64,000 nt of DNA from assembly GCF_000337335.1 (NCBI RefSeq), contig NZ_AOJN01000055.1, positions 1 through 64,000 on the forward strand. Reading direction: 5' to 3'. The DNA comes from Halorubrum distributum JCM 10118 (GTDB lineage: Archaea > Halobacteriota > Halobacteria > Halobacteriales > Haloferacaceae). The position numbers were made by a program, and so were the translations under genes. This document shows, in pieces, positions 51,624 to 58,891 of the stretch. The notes below the pieces were generated by a model. That model searched no databases. It was not told the DNA's origin and worked only from the letters and a program-made list of their open reading frames with translations. Position 1 is the first letter of the stretch; each line of letters opens with the position of its first letter.

Positions 51624-52484
51624 CTACTCCGGCCGGTGGACCTCGCCGTCGCGCGAGTCGGCGTCCTTCCGGCGGAGCGCGGCGGCCGCGTTGTTCGCGT
51701 CGTAGCCGAAGAACACGTCCTTCGCGTACGTCTCGGCGACCTCCGTCGCGTGGATCAGGTCGTCGACGTCGACGTCGACCGCGTACAGCTCCAGCGAGAA
51801 CGGCGTCTCCGGCGGCGCGCCGTGGAGGTCGTAGTCGCCGCCGAGCCGCGAGCGGAACCCGCGAGCGATCGCCTCCAGCCAGTAGGTCGTCGCGTACTCG
51901 GTGTCGTACAGCGGGACGACGAACTCGTCGACGTGCTCGGCGAGCCGATCGAGGTCGAGGCCGGCGCGCTCGTAGAGGTGGTCGGGGTAGGGGTCGGGGT
52001 ACAGCGTGAGCAGGAGGCGTCCCGGAACCAGCTCGGCCGCCTCGGCGACGAACTCGGTGATCACGTCCGCGCGCCAGTCGGCGAAGTCGTCGCGATCGCT
52101 CTCGGCGAACAGGCGCTCGCAGCGGTCGCAGTGGCAGAACCCCTCGCGGGGGAACCCCACGTCGTCGAGGCGGACGTCCCCGTTCTCGGCCGCGCAGTCC
52201 GCGACGATCTCGAAGAGGCCCTCGCGGTACTCCGGGTGCGTCGGGCAGATGTACGCCCAGTCGAAGTACTCGCGGTCGCGAGTCGCCGGCTCGCCGCGCT
52301 CGTCGACGGGAACGAGGTCGTCGTTCTCGCTCGCGGCGGCGTTGTCGCCGAAACACGACACCATGTTCACGGCGTTCGGCAGCGGCTCGGCCGCCCGCCC
52401 CGTGACGTCTTTGACCTCGTAGAAGCCGAGGTCGAACGGCTCCATCGCGACCTCGTCGGCGTTGCGCGTGACGACCCCGTACAT
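51624..52484 (-). CDS. Uncharacterised TIM-barrel-like protein of haloarchaea
   Basis: A 286-residue soluble protein with paired cysteines (YICPTHPEYREGLF; REGFCHCDRCERLF) and alternating strand-helix segments (LLLTLYPDPYPDHLYERA, LAEHVDEFVVPLYDTEYATT, LELYAVDVDVDDLIHATEVA). The pattern suggests a beta/alpha barrel like putative glycoside hydrolases, but I see no assured catalytic motif. CHCDRC may bind zinc. GGTAAAAAC at 52507-52515 is a TATA candidate about 27 nt upstream of the ATG at 52484. Function unknown. Confidence 0.7.
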   Translation of the reverse strand: MYGVVTRNADEVAMEPFDLGFYEVKDVTGRAAEPLPNAVNMVSCFGDNAAASENDDLVPVDERGEPATRDREYFDWAYICPTHPEYREGLFEIVADCAAENGDVRLDDVGFPREGFCHCDRCERLFAESDRDDFADWRADVITEFVAEAAELVPGRLLLTLYPDPYPDHLYERAGLDLDRLAEHVDEFVVPLYDTEYATTYWLEAIARGFRSRLGGDYDLHGAPPETPFSLELYAVDVDVDDLIHATEVAETYAKDVFFGYDANNAAAALRRKDADSRDGEVHRPE

Positions 52485-52629
52485 AGGGCCGGATACGGGA
52501 CTGGTCGGTAAAAACGGACGGTATCGCAGCGATCGGCCGCAGGCGCGGTCGACGCGCGATGCGGGTCCCGTGCGATTCGGTTCGACGCGCGATTCCCTTC
52601 GCGGAGGGCGCGAACGCGGCGCCGCGCGG

Positions 52630-52725
52630 TTACTCGACTTCGACGGGCTGCTTGTCGCCGGCGAAGAGGAAGTACGCGAGCGCGACGAGCGACAGCACGA
52701 GGACGAGCTTGGCTTTCTTGCTCAT
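52630..52725 (-). CDS. 31-residue membrane peptide
   Basis: A micro-gene: MSKKAKLVLVLSLVALAYFL, then FAGDKQPVEVE and a TAA stop. It has a basic N-terminus, one transmembrane helix (about residues 6-22) and an acidic tail outside. Start and stop are clean, and the two-lysine/hydrophobic/acidic layout is not expected by chance. It is too short for most gene callers. Possibly a small membrane regulator; no family assigned. Confidence 0.6.
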   Translation of the reverse strand: MSKKAKLVLVLSLVALAYFLFAGDKQPVEVE

Positions 52726-52808
52726 ACTCGATGCGTCGGGCGGCGGGCGCTAAAATCTACCGGAGGGAGAGTCGTGAGGGTATCCCACACCGAACGCGAG
52801 CCGACGCT

Positions 52809-53267
52809 TCAAACGTCGATGTGGTCGGCGATGTCGGCCCGGAGGATCGTCGAGCAGTAGTCGCAGCGGACGCCGTCGGCGACGACGTCGAAGCGGGTCT
52901 CGATCGGCTCGTCGGCGTTGGTGATACAGTTGCGGTTCGGACAGGAGAGCACGCCCGTCACGCCGTCGGGACGCGTGACGCGGTTCTTCTCGACCACCTC
53001 GAAGTCGCGGACGATGTTGATCGTCGCCTCGGGCGCGATGAGCGAGAGCACGTCGACCTCCGACTGCGACAGCTCCCGGTCTTCGACCTTCACGATGTCC
53101 TTGCGGCCGAGCCGGTCGGAGGGAACGTTCATCCCGACCGAGACGCCGAACCCCTCGGAGCCGTCGATCCCGAGGATGGCGAGGACGTTCAGCGCCTGTC
53201 CCGCCTCGACGTGGTCGATGACGGTGCCGTCGCGGATCTTCGAGACGCGCAGTTCGTGTTCGCTCAT
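52809..53267 (-). CDS. pyrI: Aspartate carbamoyltransferase regulatory chain
   Basis: A 152-residue regulatory subunit. The N-terminal allosteric domain ([40 protein letters not shown]) binds CTP/ATP. The C-terminal zinc domain has CPNRNC and CDYC, four cysteines that attach it to PyrB. Its ATG overlaps the pyrB stop by 4 nt (ATGA). Feedback control of pyrimidine synthesis is the family role. Confidence 0.95.
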   Translation of the reverse strand: MSEHELRVSKIRDGTVIDHVEAGQALNVLAILGIDGSEGFGVSVGMNVPSDRLGRKDIVKVEDRELSQSEVDVLSLIAPEATINIVRDFEVVEKNRVTRPDGVTGVLSCPNRNCITNADEPIETRFDVVADGVRCDYCSTILRADIADHIDV

Positions 53268-54211
53268 CGGTCCACCTCCGTCCCCTCGTCGCCGTCCGGA
53301 TTCGCGTTCTCCAAGAGGGTGTCGAGCAGCGCCATCCGCACCGGGATCCCGTTGTGCGCCTGCTCGAAGTAGCGCGCGTGCTCGGTCTCGTCGACGTCGG
53401 GCGCGATTTCGTCGACGCGCGGGAGCGGGTGCATCACGGTGAGGTCGTCGGCGGCGGCGTCGAGCGTCTCGGCGTCGATCCGGTACTCGCCGGCGACGCG
53501 GTGGTACTCGTTCTCGTCGGGGAACCGCTCCTTCTGGATCCGGGTGACGTACAGCACGTCGAGCTCGTCGAGGACCGGGTCGAGCTCCTCGTGTTCGCGG
53601 ATCTGCGCGCCCGTCTCGTGGAGGTCGAAGCGCACGGAGCGGGGGAGCCGCAGCGACTCGGGGCTGATGAAGTGCTGGTTCGCGTCGAACTCCGTCAGCG
53701 CGGCCGCCAGCGAGTGGACCGTCCGCCCGTACTTCAGGTCGCCCATGATCCCGATCGTGAGGTCGTCGAGCCCGTGGTCCTCCCGGATCGTGTGGAGGTC
53801 GAGCAGCGTCTGGGAGGGGTGTTGCCCCGCGCCGTCGCCCGCGTTGACCACGGGGACGTCGACGCGCTCGCCGGCCAGCGTCGCGGCGCCCTCGCTGGGG
53901 TGACGGAGCACGAGCGCGTCGGCGTACCCCTCGATGACGCGGACGGTGTCCGACAGCGACTCCCCCTTCGACACCGACGAGGAGTCGACGTCGCCCATGT
54001 CGATGGTGTTCATCCCGAGGCGCTTGGCCGCGCTGTCGAAGCTCATCCGGGTGCGCGTGCTGGGCTCGAAGAAGCAGAGCGCGAGCACGCGCCCGGCGTG
54101 CCGGTCCGCGTAGGCGGCGGGGTCGTCGGCGACCGCCCGGGCCCGGTCGAGCACGGCCTCGATGTCATCCCGCGAGAGCTGGGTCGCGGTGATGAGGTGG
54201 TCCTGTCGCAT
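53264..54211 (-). CDS. pyrB: Aspartate carbamoyltransferase catalytic chain
   Basis: A 315-residue ATCase trimer subunit that makes carbamoyl-aspartate. [20 protein letters not shown] binds carbamoyl phosphate, [17 protein letters not shown] and [15 protein letters not shown] complete the active site. It begins with [16 protein letters not shown]. It is the first gene of a pyrB-pyrI pair with overlapping codons. Confidence 0.96.
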   Translation of the reverse strand: MRQDHLITATQLSRDDIEAVLDRARAVADDPAAYADRHAGRVLALCFFEPSTRTRMSFDSAAKRLGMNTIDMGDVDSSSVSKGESLSDTVRVIEGYADALVLRHPSEGAATLAGERVDVPVVNAGDGAGQHPSQTLLDLHTIREDHGLDDLTIGIMGDLKYGRTVHSLAAALTEFDANQHFISPESLRLPRSVRFDLHETGAQIREHEELDPVLDELDVLYVTRIQKERFPDENEYHRVAGEYRIDAETLDAAADDLTVMHPLPRVDEIAPDVDETEHARYFEQAHNGIPVRMALLDTLLENANPDGDEGTEVDR

Positions 54212-54365
54212 CGTCTGAGATGGGACCCGGCAGTATCTTGAATCCCTCGGCTCGGCCGCCGAGTCGGGTGTTCACGTCCATGTGGATCCCCGCGACCAAC
54301 GGTTTCGAGATTCGCAGAACGCGGTGACCGTTCGCACGCTCGGCGACCGGCGACACTCGCCCGCG

Positions 54366-54373
54366 CTTATAAA
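54366..54373 (+). promoter_or_regulatory. TATA box of the ASCH-like gene
   Basis: CTTATAAA ends 25 nt before the ATG at 54398. It lies in the 186-nt gap after the divergent pyrB start. Confidence 0.55.
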
Positions 54374-54397
54374 CCGATCCGCGCCGAACGGTAGAAC

Positions 54398-54715
54398 ATG
54401 TCCGAGAACGATCCGGCAGACCTGCTTCCGAACGACCGCGTAAAGCAGGCCGCCCTCGACGGCGAGGTGACGCAGCTCCACCGCGGGAACCGGTACGGCA
54501 ACGAGGGCGACAGGTTCGAGATCGAGGGCGTCGCCTTCGAACTGACCGAGGTCACCGAGCGCACGCTCGGCGACATGACCGACGAGGACGCGAAGCGCGA
54601 GGGGTCGCCCTCGCTGGAGGCGTACAAGGAGCGCATGGTCCGCGCGCACGGCGGCAGCTTCGAGTGGGACGAGGACGCCGACGTGGTGCGTCACCGCTTC
54701 GAGCGGGTCGAGTAG
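54398..54715 (+). CDS. ASCH-domain-like small protein
   Basis: A 105-residue soluble protein with VTQLHRGNRYGNEGDRFEIE, VAFELTEVTERTLGDMTDED, SLEAYKERMVRAHGGSFEWD and a terminal VVRHRFERV. The layout fits the ASCH fold, which binds RNA or modified nucleosides. Haloarchaeal members are mostly uncharacterised. The start is fixed by a TATA box at 54366-54373. Confidence 0.75.
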   Translation: MSENDPADLLPNDRVKQAALDGEVTQLHRGNRYGNEGDRFEIEGVAFELTEVTERTLGDMTDEDAKREGSPSLEAYKERMVRAHGGSFEWDEDADVVRHRFERVE

Positions 54716-54790
54716 GGCACGGCAGCGCGTCCGCGGGGCGACGCCGCTACCCCGGACGCGAACGTGTCACGCGATACGACCGTATCCCAT

Positions 54791-54800
54791 TATTTATACT
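54791..54800 (+). promoter_or_regulatory. TATA box of the fatty-acid transporter gene
   Basis: TATTTATACT is centred about 28 nt upstream of ATG 54824, which makes that the start rather than the in-frame ATG at 54764. Confidence 0.55.
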
Positions 54801-54823
54801 GTAGGATACTGGAGACGGGATGT

Positions 54824-56293
54824 ATGTCAGCGAGTGACGGGGCAGGCGTCATCGAACGTATCGGATTCCGAATGTCGGAGGTGGTCGAACGGTGGATGCC
54901 GAGCCCGTTCGTCTTCGCCATCCTGTTGACGTATATCGTCTACGTGGCCGGGCTGGTGGCCACGGACTCCGGGCCGGTGGAACTGTTGGAGTTCTGGTAC
55001 GGCGGCTTCTGGGCGTTCCTCGGGTTCTCGATGCAGATGGTGCTCATCCTGATGACCGGGTTCGTCATCGCGTACCACCCGCGGGTGAACGCGATCTTAC
55101 AGCGGCTCGCCGAGGTGCCGAACTCCGGCGCGCAGGCCGCCGCGTTCGTCGGCTTCATCTCGATGTCGCTGGCGTGGGTCCACTGGGGGTTCAGCCTCAT
55201 CATGGGCGCCATCTTCGCCCGCGAGATGGGGAAGATCGCTCACAAGAAGGACATCAACATTCACTACCCGCTGCTCGCGGTCGCCGGCTACATGGGGCTC
55301 GGCCTGACGTGGCACTGGGGCATCTCCGGCTCCGCGCCCCTCCAGCTGACCGACGCGAACAACATCGGCGAGGGGACCGGGTTCGAGTTCCTGACGTCGA
55401 CCGTGCCGGCCGCAGAGACCATCTTCCACCCGTACGCGCTCACGCTCACCGCGCTCTCCATCGTCTTCGCGAGCGCCGTGCTGTACGTCCTCGCGCCGTC
55501 GGGCGACCGCGCGAAGGGGGTCACGGAGTACGTCGACGAGGCGGACCTGTTTGACTCCGCGGCGGACGGGGGCCGCGCAACTGACGACGCGGCCACCGAC
55601 GGCGGCACCGACGCCGCCGACGCCGCCGACCCGGTGGACGAGCCGCCGGCCGAGGTCGCCGACGTCCCCGCAGAGCGGCTGAATAACAGCCGGATCATCG
55701 GCGGGCTGGTCGCGCTGTCGGGCGTCGCCATCCTCGCGCTCCAGTTCGCCGGGCAGGGGCTCGGCGCGTTCACGCTGAACGCCGTCAACTTCGGCTTCCT
55801 CTTCGCCGGCCTGCTCATCTACCAGCGCCCGGCGTACTACCGCGACCGCTTCAACGACGCGGCGGGCGCGGCGGCCGGCATCGTCCTGCTGTTCCCCTTC
55901 TTCGCCGGCATTCAGGGGATCATGGCCAGCTCCGGGCTGGCGCTGCTGCTCGCCGAGGGGCTGCTGGAAGTGTCGACGGCGGCGACGTACCCCGTTATCG
56001 CGTGGGTCGTCGGCTCCGTCGCGAACCTGTTCGTCCCCTCGGGCGGCGGCGAGTGGCTCGTCGTCGGCCCGTCGGTGCTTCAGGCCGCGCAGGAACTCGG
56101 CGTGCCCTACGGGCAGGCCACCATCGCGTACGCGGTCGGCGACGCGCACACGAACCTGCTGAACCCGTTCTGGGCGCTCCCGCTGCTCGCGATCACGAAC
56201 GTCAGGGCGCGCGAGATGTTCGGCTACGCCATCGCGATGCTGATCGCGCTGATCCCGTTCCTCGCGGTCGCGCTGTACGCGGTGCCGTACTGA
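54824..56293 (+). CDS. Short-chain fatty acid transporter (AtoE family)
   Basis: A 489-residue membrane protein with about twelve helices. Motifs are RMSEVVERWMPSPFVFAILL, SMSLAWVHWGFSLIMGAIFA, AGYMGLGLTWHWGISGSAPL, FVPSGGGEWLVVGPSVLQAA and AVGDAHTNLLNPFWALPLLA. AtoE-type carriers take up short-chain fatty acids such as acetoacetate or butyrate. An acidic Asp/Ala-rich cytoplasmic loop (about residues 238-290) is longer than in bacteria. It stands alone; no CoA-transferase is adjacent. Confidence 0.9.
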   Translation: MSASDGAGVIERIGFRMSEVVERWMPSPFVFAILLTYIVYVAGLVATDSGPVELLEFWYGGFWAFLGFSMQMVLILMTGFVIAYHPRVNAILQRLAEVPNSGAQAAAFVGFISMSLAWVHWGFSLIMGAIFAREMGKIAHKKDINIHYPLLAVAGYMGLGLTWHWGISGSAPLQLTDANNIGEGTGFEFLTSTVPAAETIFHPYALTLTALSIVFASAVLYVLAPSGDRAKGVTEYVDEADLFDSAADGGRATDDAATDGGTDAADAADPVDEPPAEVADVPAERLNNSRIIGGLVALSGVAILALQFAGQGLGAFTLNAVNFGFLFAGLLIYQRPAYYRDRFNDAAGAAAGIVLLFPFFAGIQGIMASSGLALLLAEGLLEVSTAATYPVIAWVVGSVANLFVPSGGGEWLVVGPSVLQAAQELGVPYGQATIAYAVGDAHTNLLNPFWALPLLAITNVRAREMFGYAIAMLIALIPFLAVALYAVPY

Positions 56294-56317
56294 GCCGTTG
56301 AAAAGGGGCCTCTCTTT

Positions 56318-56677
56318 TCAGTCGTCGTCCGCGGCTGCGCCGTCTGCGCCGCCCGCGCCGTCGCCGTCCTCGGCGGCGGTCGCCGCGTCGTCCTCGATGC
56401 TCGGCGGGTACTTCCCCCGGTCGAGCTTCAGGTCGGACTGCGGGCGCGCCATACAGGTGAGCGCGAACTCCTCGGCCTCCTCGTCGGTGAGGCCGCGGGC
56501 CGCGGGCTGGGTCACCTCGCCCTCGACGATCTCGGCGGAGCAGGCGAGACACATCCCGACGCGGCAGGAGTACTCCTGGGCGATCCCCTCGTCGAAACAG
56601 GAACTGAGGATCGTCTCCGTGTCGGCCACCTCGATCGTCTCGCCGGTGCCGACGAACTCGACGGTGTACTCGGTCAT
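56318..56677 (-). CDS. Plant-type [2Fe-2S] ferredoxin
   Basis: A 119-residue ferredoxin. It starts MTEYTVEFVGTGETIEVADT. The cluster cysteines are in SCRVGMCLACSAEIVEG (Cx4Cx2C) with the fourth in FALTCMARPQSDL. A glutamate/alanine-rich acidic tail (about 25 residues) is a halophilic addition. It transfers electrons in the cytoplasm; partner unknown. The ATG at 56677 matches the family start. It converges on the fatty-acid transporter gene. Confidence 0.92.
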   Translation of the reverse strand: MTEYTVEFVGTGETIEVADTETILSSCFDEGIAQEYSCRVGMCLACSAEIVEGEVTQPAARGLTDEEAEEFALTCMARPQSDLKLDRGKYPPSIEDDAATAAEDGDGAGGADGAAADDD

Positions 56678-56777
56678 GGCGCCGAGTACCCGCCGACCGG
56701 TCAAAAAGGGTTCCCTCCGTTCCGTCGTCGTCGCGGGGACGGAAGCCGGACGAAGCGAGGAGAGGTCGTTGCTGAAA

Positions 56778-56789
56778 TTTATAAATATA
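56778..56789 (+). promoter_or_regulatory. TATA box of the vapBC operon
   Basis: TTTATAAATATA lies 22-33 nt before the vapB ATG at 56811. The flanking sequence is AT-rich for this genome. Confidence 0.6.
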
Positions 56790-56810
56790 CACACGCAACT
56801 GTGTACTGTA

Positions 56811-57053
56811 ATGTCGACGAAAACGATCTCGCTCGACGAGGAAGCCTACGAGCGGCTCAAATCGCACAAGCGGGAGGGAGAGTCGTTTTCCGACGTGGTC
56901 AAGCGGATCGCCGGCGAGCGATCGTGGACCGAGGTCGCCGGGATCCTTTCAGAGGACGAAGCCGACGAACTCGAATCTCTCGTCGAGGAGGGGCGGTCCC
57001 GGTCTCGCGATCGGCGTGAGCGCCTCGATTCGGACGTTCAGAGCGACGGATGA
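56811..57053 (+). CDS. vapB: VapB-type antitoxin
   Basis: An 80-residue antitoxin-like protein. MSTKTISLDEEAYERLKSHK and GESFSDVVKRIAGERSWTEV form a ribbon-helix-helix-like DNA-binding start and a helical middle, followed by a basic tail (RSRSRDRRERLD) that may neutralise the toxin. Its TGA overlaps the vapC ATG by 4 nt, the classic coupled layout. It represses its own operon in typical systems. It resembles the DUF217-type archaeal antitoxins. Confidence 0.85.
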   Translation: MSTKTISLDEEAYERLKSHKREGESFSDVVKRIAGERSWTEVAGILSEDEADELESLVEEGRSRSRDRRERLDSDVQSDG

Positions 57054-57442
57054 TCGAGGACACGACGTTCGTCATCGACGTTCTACACGACGATCGGGAC
57101 GCAGTCCGATACCTCGATCTCATCGAACGGGAGAATCGTCCCGAGAAGATTTCCTCGATAACGGTACTCGAACTGTACGAAGCGGTCCCACAGTTGAACG
57201 CCCCCGAAGACCGCCGTCAAGCGATTCTCGACGTGCTCGACACACGCCACGCGGTCGTCGCCGACGAGACCGTGATGCGAAAAGCCGGAAAGATCTCCGG
57301 CTCGCTTCGCGCACAAGGCCGAGAGATCGATAGAGAAGACTGTATCATTGGAGCGACGGCGCTGTTGAACGACGAACCGGTTGTGACCCGCAATCGCGAT
57401 CACTTCGAGCGCATCGACGGCCTTGACGTCGAGACGTACTGA
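57050..57442 (+). CDS. vapC: VapC-type PIN-domain toxin
   Basis: A 130-residue PIN ribonuclease. The acidic residues are in DTTFVIDVLHDD (first Asp), TVLELYEA (Glu) and EDCIIGATALLNDEPVVTRN (later Asp), ending DHFERIDGL. VapC toxins usually cleave tRNA or rRNA loops. It begins inside the vapB stop (ATGA). Base composition looks lower in GC than that of neighbours, consistent with horizontal acquisition. Confidence 0.9.
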   Translation: MIEDTTFVIDVLHDDRDAVRYLDLIERENRPEKISSITVLELYEAVPQLNAPEDRRQAILDVLDTRHAVVADETVMRKAGKISGSLRAQGREIDREDCIIGATALLNDEPVVTRNRDHFERIDGLDVETY

Positions 57443-57515
57443 GCGCCCGCCGGCGGGCATCGTTTCCTTCCCACCTATCGCAACGACTAATCCCCCGCCG
57501 GACGCTTCCCGAGGT

Positions 57516-58514
57516 ATGACAGGCAAGGCCACCGCGCGAGCCCACCCGATCCAGGGGCTCGTCAAGTACCACGGGATGCGCGACGAGCAACTGCGGCTCC
57601 CGTATCACGACAGCATCAGCCTCTGTACCGCCCCGACCGCGACGACGACGACCGTCGAGTGGCAGCCGGACGCGAGCGAGGACACCTACGTCATCGGCGG
57701 CGAGGAAGTGGACGGGCGCGCGGCCGAGCGCATCGACATGGTCGTCGACCACGTCCGCGAGCTGGCGGGCGTCGACGCCGCGGTGCGGCTGGAGAGCGAG
57801 AACTCGTTCCCGTCGAACATCGGCTTCGGCTCCTCGTCGTCCGGGTTCGCGGCGGCCGCGCTCGCCCTCGTGGAGGCCGCCGGCCTCGATATGTCGCTCC
57901 CGGAGGTCTCCACCGTCGCCCGCCGCGGCTCCTCCTCGGCAGCGCGCTCGGTCACCGGCGCGTACTCGCGGCTCGACGCCGGCCTCAACGACGAGGACTG
58001 CCGCTCCTACCGCCTCGACACCGGCGTGAGCGAGGACGGGTTCGACCCCGAGGAGGACCTCCGGATCGTCGCCGCGCACGTCCCCGCTTATAAAGAGACG
58101 GAGGAGGCGCACCGCGAGGCCGCGGCCAGCCACATGATGCAGGCGCGGACCGCGCACGTCCAGGACCAGCTGGTCGAGATGACCGACGCCCTCCGCGCGG
58201 GCGACTTCGACCGGATCTTCGAGACCGCCGAGCACGACTCGCTGTCGCTGACGGCCACGACGATGACCGGCCCCGCGGGCTGGGTGTACTGGCAGCCCGA
58301 GACGATCGCGGTGTTCAACGCGGTCCGCGAGCTCCGGGAGTCGGGCGTCCCCGTCTACTTCTCGACGGACACGGGCGCCTCGGTGTACGTGAACACGCTC
58401 GCCGACCACGCCGACGAGGTCGAGAGCCGGATCGCCGAGATCGGCATCGACACGGACGTCTGGGAGGTCGGCGGCCCGGCGCGCGTCCTCGACGAGAGCG
58501 AGGCGCTGTTTTAA
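57516..58514 (+). CDS. Phosphomevalonate decarboxylase (archaeal mevalonate pathway)
   Basis: A 332-residue GHMP-family enzyme. It starts MTGKATARAHPIQGLVKYHG. The ATP site is ENSFPSNIGFGSSSSGFAAA, and LDAGLNDEDC with VPAYKETEEAHREAAASHMM follows. Haloarchaea make isopentenyl phosphate by decarboxylating mevalonate 5-phosphate and then use isopentenyl phosphate kinase. Sequence alone cannot fully separate it from diphosphomevalonate decarboxylase. The product feeds archaeal lipid synthesis. The ATG at 57516 is chosen because the frame upstream has no support. Confidence 0.88.
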   Translation: MTGKATARAHPIQGLVKYHGMRDEQLRLPYHDSISLCTAPTATTTTVEWQPDASEDTYVIGGEEVDGRAAERIDMVVDHVRELAGVDAAVRLESENSFPSNIGFGSSSSGFAAAALALVEAAGLDMSLPEVSTVARRGSSSAARSVTGAYSRLDAGLNDEDCRSYRLDTGVSEDGFDPEEDLRIVAAHVPAYKETEEAHREAAASHMMQARTAHVQDQLVEMTDALRAGDFDRIFETAEHDSLSLTATTMTGPAGWVYWQPETIAVFNAVRELRESGVPVYFSTDTGASVYVNTLADHADEVESRIAEIGIDTDVWEVGGPARVLDESEALF

Positions 58515-58540
58515 ATAACGCCTTTTTAAATAAGAACCGC
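58510..58540 (+). terminator. T-rich terminator after the decarboxylase gene
   Basis: TTTAAATAA occurs twice (58510-58518 and 58525-58533), the second preceded by CCTTTTT. Oligo-T runs end archaeal transcripts, so this is the likely terminator. Confidence 0.45.
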
Positions 58541-58598
58541 CGTGCGGTGGCGCGCGCCTGCGAGCGGCCGATAGGCCGCGAGGAGCGCGTGCGAGGGA

Positions 58599-58633
58599 GT
58601 CGACCGCCCGGAGCAACGCGGAGGGCGGTCGAC
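58599..58633. repeat. 11-bp inverted repeat, stem-loop
   Basis: GTCGACCGCCC (58599-58609) and GGGCGGTCGAC (58623-58633) form a perfect stem with a 13-nt loop. It lies in the gene-free 58515-58891 interval, just left of a larger inverted-repeat element. Confidence 0.6.
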
Positions 58634-58677
58634 GAGGCTGGGGAGGCTCGAGGCTGCGGTGCGGTTCGGGGTGGGAC

Positions 58678-58791
58678 TCAAAGGGGCAGCCGTGAGGCGG
58701 CCGCAGGCGACGTAAGCACTGGAGGGAGCGAGCGAAGCGAGCGACTGAAGCGCGCAGCGAGCGTGCGGCCGCCTCACGGCTGGGGCTTTGA
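58678..58791. repeat. 114-bp element bounded by 28-bp imperfect inverted repeats
   Basis: Arm 1 (58678-58705) and arm 2 (58764-58791) are complementary at 25 of 28 positions; the inner 18 bp AGCCGTGAGGCGGCCGCA / TGCGGCCGCCTCACGGCT is perfect. The centre is GAGCGAGCGAAGCGAGCG-type low-complexity sequence. It could be a MITE-like element, a structured RNA or an extruding hairpin. No target-site duplication is clear. Confidence 0.65.
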
Positions 58792-58862
58792 TGGTGTTCA
58801 CCGTCGATCCGGAATCAACTGTTTATAAGCGAACGGCTCGGGCTTTGGCGGTGGTCGCCGTC
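58776..58862. repeat. Second two-unit array of the ~57-bp intergenic repeat
   Basis: GGCTGGGGCTTTGATGGTGT, then TCACCGTCGAT, matches unit 1 of the left-end array (GGTTAGGGCTTCGGCGGTAG, then TCACTGTCGAT). TTTATAAGCGAACGGCTCGG and GCTTTGGCGGTGGTC, 56 nt later, matches the TTTATAAACGGGCGG unit (28 of 35 positions). The first unit overlaps arm 2 of the inverted-repeat element. Confidence 0.6.
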
Positions 58863-58891
58863 ACAGCGACTCTGAATCCATCGTCACCGGC

